A stretch of DNA of 58,724 nt from Sphingobacteriia bacterium. Lineage in GTDB: Bacteria > Bacteroidota > Bacteroidia > Chitinophagales > Chitinophagaceae. The DNA is taken from the NCBI GenBank assembly GCA_017304675.1, contig JAFKLS010000022.1, positions 1-58,724 on the forward strand, in the 5' to 3' direction. The position numbers and the translations under genes are program-made. The notes beneath the pieces were generated by a model, which saw only the letters and a list, made by a program, of their open reading frames with translations, was not told the origin of the DNA and did not search any database. Positions 53,776-58,724 of this stretch are shown one piece after another; position 1 is the first letter of the stretch, and the number at the start of each line of letters is the position of its first letter.

Positions 53776-55137
53776 CTAAGGTTCAATTATTTCTTGTGCA
53801 AGATGAATTAAATCCATGCCATCATAATTGCCGCTACTCATGAGTAATAAGTTAGTTTGGGCATATTGAAATTCACGCATAAGCTTATGCAATTCAGCTT
53901 TATCGTTTATAATCAATAACCCTTCTTTGTTAAAACCCTGCAATACTGCCTCACCTGGCAGTGGCGGCATTCTTTTCAGTTCCAAAGCATGGGTTGCATA
54001 AAAAACGATGGCAGTATCTGCTTTATCCATCGCGCCATTATATTCTTTCATAAAATCAGCATTCAGGCTGCTATACGTATGCAATTCTAATACTGCTACC
54101 AGTTTCCTATCGGGAAACTGTTGTTTAACAGCATCAATGGTTGCTTTTACTTTGCTCGGCGCATGGGCAAAATCTCTGAATACAATTGTTTCATTGTTCT
54201 TTGCCAAAATCTCCAACCTTTTTGCTGCTCCGCTAAAGCTGGTAATAGCCGAAATAAATTGATGCGCATTCAAACCTATTTCCCTACACACATACCACGC
54301 TGCATTAATGTTTAACAGGTTATGCTCTCCAAAAACATTCAATGCACCCGATGCGTTTTCAATTGTTATAGATGTAATTCCATGCTCAACCTTATGTTCA
54401 GGCAATCCATAAGGCTGGTACCTGATATCTTCCCTCTTGTTTGTGTTAACAATTTCATTCAACACTGTATCCGTTTTATTATAGATCAAAATACCGCCCG
54501 GTTCTATTTTGTTGATAAAAATGGTGAATTGTTCTTTATAAATTTCAAAACTCGGAAATACATTAATGTGATCCCAGGCTATTCCTGTAATAACAGCAAT
54601 ATGAGGGAATAAAAAATGAAACTTAGGTTTTCTTTCAATTATACTGGCAGGGTATTCATCTGCTTCGCAAACAATTAAAGGTGCATTGGTAATACGCACA
54701 CTTTGCTCGAAGCCTTGCAGTTTTGCTCCTACCAAATAATCAAATTGTGTATCATTCAGTTTCAACACATGCATCACCATGCTGGTAGTGGTAGTTTTAC
54801 CATGGCTACCGCCTATGGCAATTCTCTGTTTGGCAATGCTTTCCTGGTAAATATATTCCGGGAACGAATAAATTTTTAATCCCATTGCCTGCGCTTTCTG
54901 AAGCTCGGGATTGTCGGCCTTTGCATGCATACCCAGAATTACTGCATCTATCTCTGCAGTAACCAGGTTGGGTTGCCAGCCGGTTTGTTCAGGAAGAATG
55001 CCTGCCGCTTTTAAATTAGACAAGGCTGGTTCAAAAATTTCGTCATCTGTTCCTGTAACAGTATAACCTTTTCGTTTTAAAGCAATTGCAAGCTGGTGCA
55101 TTACGCTGCCGCCGATAGATATAAAATGGACTTTCAT
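53776..55137 (-). CDS. mpl: UDP-N-acetylmuramate:tripeptide ligase (Mpl), murein recycling
   Basis: A Mur-ligase of about 453 residues. The start at 55137 gives the Mur N-terminal Rossmann motif at once (MKVHFISIGGSVMHQLAIAL); the longer frame to 55233 is rejected. The ATP P-loop is GGSHGKTTTTSMVMHVL, followed by CEADEYPASI, ITGIAWDHINVFPSFE and the C-terminal FRDFAHAPSKVKATIDAV. Mpl joins recycled L-Ala-gamma-D-Glu-meso-DAP tripeptide to UDP-MurNAc in the cytoplasm; MurC is the main alternative, but the IGGSVMHQLA and FAHAPSK forms favour Mpl. It is divergent from the small lipoprotein gene at 55251. Confidence 0.9.
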   Translation of the reverse strand: MKVHFISIGGSVMHQLAIALKRKGYTVTGTDDEIFEPALSNLKAAGILPEQTGWQPNLVTAEIDAVILGMHAKADNPELQKAQAMGLKIYSFPEYIYQESIAKQRIAIGGSHGKTTTTSMVMHVLKLNDTQFDYLVGAKLQGFEQSVRITNAPLIVCEADEYPASIIERKPKFHFLFPHIAVITGIAWDHINVFPSFEIYKEQFTIFINKIEPGGILIYNKTDTVLNEIVNTNKREDIRYQPYGLPEHKVEHGITSITIENASGALNVFGEHNLLNINAAWYVCREIGLNAHQFISAITSFSGAAKRLEILAKNNETIVFRDFAHAPSKVKATIDAVKQQFPDRKLVAVLELHTYSSLNADFMKEYNGAMDKADTAIVFYATHALELKRMPPLPGEAVLQGFNKEGLLIINDKAELHKLMREFQYAQTNLLLMSSGNYDGMDLIHLAQEIIEP

Positions 55138-55218
55138 TGGTGGGTTAGAAATTCTGGCTGCCAATGTAAATGTTTTTACAAAATAAATCTTTAAAAGCAT
55201 CATTTTTCTGTTAACCCT

Positions 55219-55226
55219 TATCTTTG
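55219..55226 (+). promoter_or_regulatory. Candidate -7 promoter box for the small lipoprotein-ytxJ pair
   Basis: TATCTTTG fits the Bacteroidota -7 consensus TAnnTTTG exactly and lies 24 nt before the ATG at 55251, giving a plausible short leader. No convincing -33 box is seen. Confidence 0.5.
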
Positions 55227-55250
55227 AAACCAATTCTTAAAAATTTCCTA

Positions 55251-55370
55251 ATGAAAAAAATACTTTTTGGAATTGTTTTAATCTTTTTGACACTAACAGT
55301 TTTTCAATCTTGTGCTCCGGCCAGGGGGAAAGGATGCCCTACAACAAATCCACACTATTTTAAACCATAA
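55251..55370 (+). CDS. 39-residue predicted lipoprotein
   Basis: ATG at 55251 to TAA at 55368 encodes 39 residues: a lysine-initiated hydrophobic signal (MKKILFGIVLIFLTLTVFQS) followed by Cys21, which would be lipidated. The mature part is only 19 residues, with Cys29 in a short RGKGCPTTNPHYF segment. The lipobox-like context (FQSC), the consensus promoter at 55219 and tight linkage (18 nt) to ytxJ support a real gene. Function unknown. It was too short for routine gene calling. Confidence 0.65.
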   Translation: MKKILFGIVLIFLTLTVFQSCAPARGKGCPTTNPHYFKP

Positions 55371-55388
55371 GCTCCATAATTTTTTAAT

Positions 55389-55718
55389 ATGAATTGGAAA
55401 GAAATTTCCTCAGAGGAAGATATTGAATCCATCATCAAAACATCCTACCATAAACCACAGCTACTTTTTAAACACAGCACCCGTTGCAATATTAGCAGTG
55501 TTGTAAAGAACCGTTTGGAAAATGTAACTGATAGGGAAACCTTGGATTTTAATTATTTGGACTTAATAAAATACAGAGGTATATCTAACCTCATTGCAGA
55601 TAAGTTTAGTGTTCATCATGAGTCGCCACAAGTATTGTTAATACAAAATGGTAACTGTATTTTTGATGAAAGTCATTATGCCATTCTGCCTGATGAAATT
55701 TTCCAGGCATTACAATAA
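55389..55718 (+). CDS. ytxJ: YtxJ-type monothiol bacilliredoxin
   Basis: A 109-residue thioredoxin-fold protein. The active-site Cys33 lies in FKHSTRCNISS, the pattern of the YtxJ/BrxC family, which replaces the CxxC of thioredoxin; YLDLIKYRGISNLIADKF and HHESPQVLLIQNG (with the cis-Pro) complete the fold. These proteins remove bacillithiol from oxidised protein thiols. Its presence suggests that this organism uses bacillithiol. The gene follows the 39-residue lipoprotein by 18 nt and ends just before a bidirectional terminator. Confidence 0.9.
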   Translation: MNWKEISSEEDIESIIKTSYHKPQLLFKHSTRCNISSVVKNRLENVTDRETLDFNYLDLIKYRGISNLIADKFSVHHESPQVLLIQNGNCIFDESHYAILPDEIFQALQ

Positions 55719-55730
55719 CACTATTTAATA

Positions 55731-55765
55731 AAAAAGAGCCGGTTTTAAACTGGCTCTTTTTCTCT
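55731..55765. terminator. Bidirectional intrinsic terminator between ytxJ and amt
   Basis: AAAAAGAGCC (55731-55740) pairs with GGCTCTTTTT (about 55752-55761); further pairs extend the stem toward a small T/A loop. A-tract and T-tract flank the stem on both sides, so it works for ytxJ from the left and for amt from the right, both of which end towards it. Confidence 0.85.
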
Positions 55766-55781
55766 CATACACTTAACTGTG

Positions 55782-57179
55782 CTAATTAATATGTTCAATG
55801 CTTTGTTCAGTAAGTTCTCCATTAGAATGCGCCACCAATAGAGTTCCCTGCACATATTTTTCATTATGCTGGGAAGCATCCAACCCTATTTCTTCTTCTT
55901 CTGAACTCACCCGGATAGGAAGTATAAAGTTGATGAATTTAAAAATAAGGAAAGAAACAGTAAAGCTGTATGCTACCACCAGCACCAAAGCTTTTAACTG
56001 TGTAAAAAAGAAAGAGAAATTGCCATACAATAATCCGTCATTACCACCTGCATTTACTGTTTTGGTAGCAAAAATTCCAGTCATCAGCATTCCTACCATA
56101 CCACCAATACCATGACAAGGAAATACATCCAGCGTATCATCCAATGTAGATTTAGATTTGATATGAACAGCAAAATTGGAGATAATTGCAGCAATGGTAC
56201 CTATAAAAATACTTTGAGGTATAGCAACATAACCGGCTGCAGGAGTAATGGCCACCAGCCCAACAACCGCGCCAATGCAAAATCCGAGAACAGAAGGTTT
56301 TTTACCCCGCATGATATCAAAAAACATCCAAGACAATCCGGCAGCGGCAGCGGCAGTATTGGTAGTTGCAAACACTGATACCGCAAGAGAATTAGCAGCC
56401 AGGGCCGAGCCGGCATTAAAACCAAACCATCCAAACCATAATAACCCTGTGCCAATTAATACATATGGAATATTTGCAGGCGGTATTTCCTTTTGTTCTA
56501 TATGCGCTTTTCTTCTCTTTAAAACAATAGCGCCTGCCAGAGCCGCACAACCTGCAGAAATATGCACTACCGTTCCGCCGGCAAAATCCAATACACCCAT
56601 TTTTGCAAGAAATCCATCTGGATGCCAGGTCCAGTGCGCAATAGGAGCATAAACTAACAAACTAAAAAGCACAATAAATAATGCATATGCCGAGAATTTG
56701 ATTCTTTCAGCCACAGCTCCTACCACTAACCCAGGTGTAATAATGGCAAACATTAATTGAAAAAGAGAGAACAACAATAAAGGTATGGTGGGTGCCAAAC
56801 TCCACGGTGCACCGGAGCCTACTCCTTTAAAAAACAAAAAAGTAGTAGGGTTTCCAATCAACCCTCCGACAGACTTGCCGAAACATAAGCTGTAGCCTAC
56901 CACTATCCAAACAATACTTACTATACCTGCCGCCACAACACTTTTAATCATGGTTGAAAGAACATTTTTACGGTGTACCATTCCTCCATAAAAAAAGGCG
57001 AGGCCAGGCGTCATTAAAAAAACCAAAGCGGTTGCTACTAATATCCATGCTATATCAGCATAATTATAAATTTTTCCTTTGTCATCAAAAGTTGTGCTAG
57101 AAGGGATGAAAATGGCTAAAAAGGAAACAAGTACCAATAATACAAACGGGCTAAAATTTCTTAAATAATGCTTACTCAT
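55782..57179 (-). CDS. amt: Ammonium transporter (Amt family)
   Basis: A 465-residue protein with about 11-12 membrane helices and the Amt signature: WILVATALVFLMTPGLAFFYGGMVHRKNVLSTM, AHWTWHPDGFLAKMGVLDFAGGTVVHISAG with the first pore His, and DVFPCHGIGGMVGMLMTG with the second. It brings ammonium or ammonia across the inner membrane. No glnK gene follows in this window; the neighbour downstream is the convergent ytxJ. A divergent porin gene starts 347 nt away across a very AT-rich spacer. Confidence 0.96.
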   Translation of the reverse strand: MSKHYLRNFSPFVLLVLVSFLAIFIPSSTTFDDKGKIYNYADIAWILVATALVFLMTPGLAFFYGGMVHRKNVLSTMIKSVVAAGIVSIVWIVVGYSLCFGKSVGGLIGNPTTFLFFKGVGSGAPWSLAPTIPLLLFSLFQLMFAIITPGLVVGAVAERIKFSAYALFIVLFSLLVYAPIAHWTWHPDGFLAKMGVLDFAGGTVVHISAGCAALAGAIVLKRRKAHIEQKEIPPANIPYVLIGTGLLWFGWFGFNAGSALAANSLAVSVFATTNTAAAAAGLSWMFFDIMRGKKPSVLGFCIGAVVGLVAITPAAGYVAIPQSIFIGTIAAIISNFAVHIKSKSTLDDTLDVFPCHGIGGMVGMLMTGIFATKTVNAGGNDGLLYGNFSFFFTQLKALVLVVAYSFTVSFLIFKFINFILPIRVSSEEEEIGLDASQHNEKYVQGTLLVAHSNGELTEQSIEHIN

Positions 57180-57526
57180 GGCCTATTTTTTATTTGTTAA
57201 AGAAAAAAAGGATCATTTTTTTAACTAAACTATCATTTATTTATAAAAAATAATGAAAAAATATTGTATTTATAATTTTATAATTTATAATGATCTAATT
57301 ATCAAATTTGCGAGTAATTTACATTATATTATAGATTATAATATTTGTATTTAATGAAGACATTTTTATATTTTTTTTATATTTTCATTTAAATGTAATT
57401 AGATATTTAAATTTTATATATTTAATGATATTTAAAATTTATGATGCTTGCCAGACGCTTCAAAGCAGTTTTTTGCTTTAAAGCATCTGAGAAATTTTTA
57501 CGCAAACACCAACTAAAACAAGCATT
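57180..57526. other. 347-nt extremely AT-rich spacer between amt and porin genes
   Basis: From about 57190 to 57440 the DNA is almost only A and T, with many short TTATAA/TATAAT palindromes, and no open frame worth calling. It holds the promoters of the two divergent genes. Near the porin side is a 15-bp imperfect hairpin (see separate entry). No exact TAnnTTTG box was found close to the amt start. Confidence 0.7.
57453..57488 (-). promoter_or_regulatory. Hairpin upstream of amt/porin (RNA stem on the minus strand)
   Basis: 57453-57467 and 57474-57488 can pair over 15 bp with a 6-nt loop. On the minus strand the two imperfect positions become G-U wobbles, so the stem is complete there, whereas the plus strand has two C-A mismatches. 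It could be a leader structure of a long amt transcript or a protein-binding palindrome. Confidence 0.4.
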
Positions 57527-58534
57527 ATGAAAAAAACACTAAAAAAAACCCTGGTATTTACTCTTCTCGGGTTATCGCATGTAAAAGCACAGACTGATTC
57601 TTCTAAGAAAAATTCTACAAGTTTTATCTTTTCCGCTGATGCCTATTATCGGTTGGATTTCACCGGGCAATCCGCAAACAATAAAACAAGCTTTACCAAT
57701 TCAAATAATGCTGTGGAGCTAGGAATGGCATCAATTCGTATCGAGCAAAATCTAGGTAAAATTACCGGCACAATCGATTTAGGATTTGGACGAAGGGCTG
57801 ATGATTTTTCTTATAACGACACTGCAACATTAAAGAACCTTAAACAGGTTTATCTAACCTATGCTGCATCACCAAAAATAAAATTCACAATTGGTAAATG
57901 GGCTACACATATCGGGTATGAATCAGTAGATGCTTATGCCAATAGAAATTATAGTATGAGCTATGGTTTTTCTTATGGCCCTTTTTTTAATACAGGAATT
58001 AAAACAGATATTTCTTTAGGGAATAGCTCGGCCATTATGTTAGGTATAACTAATCCTACAGATTACTCTACTACAACCTCATCACAAAAAGTATTTATTG
58101 CTCAGTTTAGTACAGCAACTAAAGATAATGCATTGAAAGGTTTTTTAAACTATCAGGGATCTGCCGGTAAATCGCAATTCGATCTCGTACTAAGCGGAAC
58201 CCTCAGTACAAAACTTTCCCTTTGTTATGATGGAACTGTTTCATATATAGAAAAACAAAACTGGAACAGCAATGTTATTTATTTGAACTATGATCCAAAT
58301 AAAAGATTCGGCCTAACCCTTAGAGAGGAAATTTTTAGCGATAAGAAAAATATTACAGGAATTGGCACTTCCGTATTTTCCTCCACACTTTCCGGGCAAA
58401 TTCATTTAGAAAATCTTACAATTATTCCTGAAATACGCTTCGATAACTCGCAAAATCAAATTTTCATAAAACAACCAAGTATACCTGCAAAATGTGCTGG
58501 CAATATATTGATAGCAGCTGTTTATAAATTCTAA
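57527..58534 (+). CDS. Outer membrane beta-barrel porin (bbp2-like)
   Basis: A 335-residue exported protein (signal peptide ending near HVKAQ). The mature protein consists of alternating amphipathic beta strands (DAYYRLDFTG, IRIEQNLGKITGTIDLGFGR, LKQVYLTYAASPKIKFTIGKW, GYESVDAYANRNYSMSYGFSYGPFFNTGIK) and ends with a terminal Phe (AAVYKF), the usual barrel signal. It resembles the 'putative beta-barrel porin-2' family often found beside amt in Bacteroidota. A passive outer-membrane channel, perhaps for ammonium under nitrogen limitation, is inferred from the neighbour. Confidence 0.85.
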   Translation: MKKTLKKTLVFTLLGLSHVKAQTDSSKKNSTSFIFSADAYYRLDFTGQSANNKTSFTNSNNAVELGMASIRIEQNLGKITGTIDLGFGRRADDFSYNDTATLKNLKQVYLTYAASPKIKFTIGKWATHIGYESVDAYANRNYSMSYGFSYGPFFNTGIKTDISLGNSSAIMLGITNPTDYSTTTSSQKVFIAQFSTATKDNALKGFLNYQGSAGKSQFDLVLSGTLSTKLSLCYDGTVSYIEKQNWNSNVIYLNYDPNKRFGLTLREEIFSDKKNITGIGTSVFSSTLSGQIHLENLTIIPEIRFDNSQNQIFIKQPSIPAKCAGNILIAAVYKF

Positions 58535-58537
58535 TCT

Positions 58538-58570
58538 TATAATCCCGCAATACATTATTTCGGTATTATA
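58538..58570 (+). terminator. Weak hairpin after the porin gene
   Basis: TATAATCCCG (58538-58547) pairs with CGGTATTATA (58561-58570) with one mismatch and a 13-nt loop, 4 nt after the porin stop. Only a short T run follows, so termination is possible but not certain. Confidence 0.35.
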
Positions 58571-58635
58571 GAATTTTATCAAACTATGAAAGGGGCCTTG
58601 AAGGCGGACTAATATGGGATTTGGTGGTGTATGGG

Positions 58636-58675
58636 CAAAAAAAACCGCCTCAGAGTTATTAAACAATGAGGCGGT
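58636..58675 (-). terminator. Intrinsic terminator of the rRNA operon
   Basis: ACCGCCTCA (58644-58652) and TGAGGCGGT (58667-58675) form a perfect 9-bp GC-rich stem with a 14-nt loop. On the minus strand it is followed by eight T residues (58643-58636), directly after the 5S gene. Confidence 0.9.
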
Positions 58676-58685
58676 ATAATAAATA

Positions 58686-58724
58686 TGGCAGCTACCTACT
58701 CTCCCAGGATTGAACCAAGTACCA
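58686..58724 (-). rRNA. rrf: 5S ribosomal RNA, 3' end only
   Basis: Read on the minus strand the last 39 nt contain CCTGGGAGAGTAGGTAGC followed by TGCCA, the conserved 3' end of bacterial 5S rRNA. The 5' part lies beyond the window's right edge. A strong terminator stands 11 nt downstream, so this is the end of an rRNA operon. Confidence 0.9.

Noticed and set aside
1..58724. CRISPR array, prophage, transposase or integrase genes
   Set aside because: No regularly spaced direct repeats and no mobile-element protein motifs were seen in any frame I read.

Overview
The window looks like chromosomal DNA of a Bacteroidota bacterium, most likely of the Chitinophagia/Sphingobacteriia type. The evidence is a SusC/SusD pair, a hybrid-type Reg_prop sensor kinase, several type IX secretion (T9SS) C-terminal sorting domains, SprB/SdrD-type surface repeats, a bacillithiol-linked YtxJ protein, TAnnTTTG-like promoter boxes and moderately AT-rich DNA. 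The species cannot be named from sequence reading alone.

Layout. (a) 1-3667: the 5' part of a giant secreted surface protein on the minus strand, running off the left edge. (b) 3922-4991: a small multidrug-resistance (Gdx/SugE type) exporter and a small secreted protein on the plus strand. (c) 4985-33778, all minus strand: a large polysaccharide utilisation locus. Its upstream part is GH88 - SusC - SusD - DUF5017 lipoprotein, closed by a clear intrinsic terminator at 26111-26138. Downstream lies an eleven-gene block with gaps of 3-89 nt: T9SS surface protein, short PID-CTERM-like peptide, a 1432-residue T9SS protein with a hyaluronidase (GH56)-like N-terminus, beta-helix DUF4955 protein, sulfatase, GH35, DUF2264, GH29, DUF4861, sulfatase and a PL8 chondroitin AC lyase-like enzyme. 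(d) 33903-37948: its probable regulator, a hybrid two-component system split into a sensor kinase and a separate receiver/AraC protein. (e) 38131-42494: CBM9-like protein, FHS-family sugar permease, exported formylglycine-generating enzyme (sulfatase activator) and a HAD phosphatase. (f) 42545-48149: sodium/sugar symporter, xylose isomerase and xylulokinase with a divergent AraC regulator. (g) 48239-55718: an S9 peptidase, EamA transporter, DPM1-like glycosyltransferase, DEDDh exonuclease and Mpl ligase on the minus strand, then a 39-residue lipoprotein and YtxJ on the plus strand. (h) 55782-58534: ammonium transporter and a divergent outer-membrane porin. (i) 58636-58724: terminator and 3' end of a 5S rRNA gene on the minus strand, the edge of an rRNA operon.

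Working model. SusCD imports a sulfated uronic-acid polymer. PL8 makes unsaturated disaccharides, two FGly-type sulfatases desulfate them, and GH88 opens the unsaturated uronic acid. GH29 and GH35 remove fucose and galactose. The GH56-like T9SS protein would add a hydrolytic, surface-acting hyaluronidase/chondroitinase step. The most plausible substrate is a glycosaminoglycan-type polymer such as chondroitin sulfate, perhaps fucosylated or still attached to its Gal/Xyl linker. The GH56-like domain in a bacterial PUL is the observation I rate most interesting.
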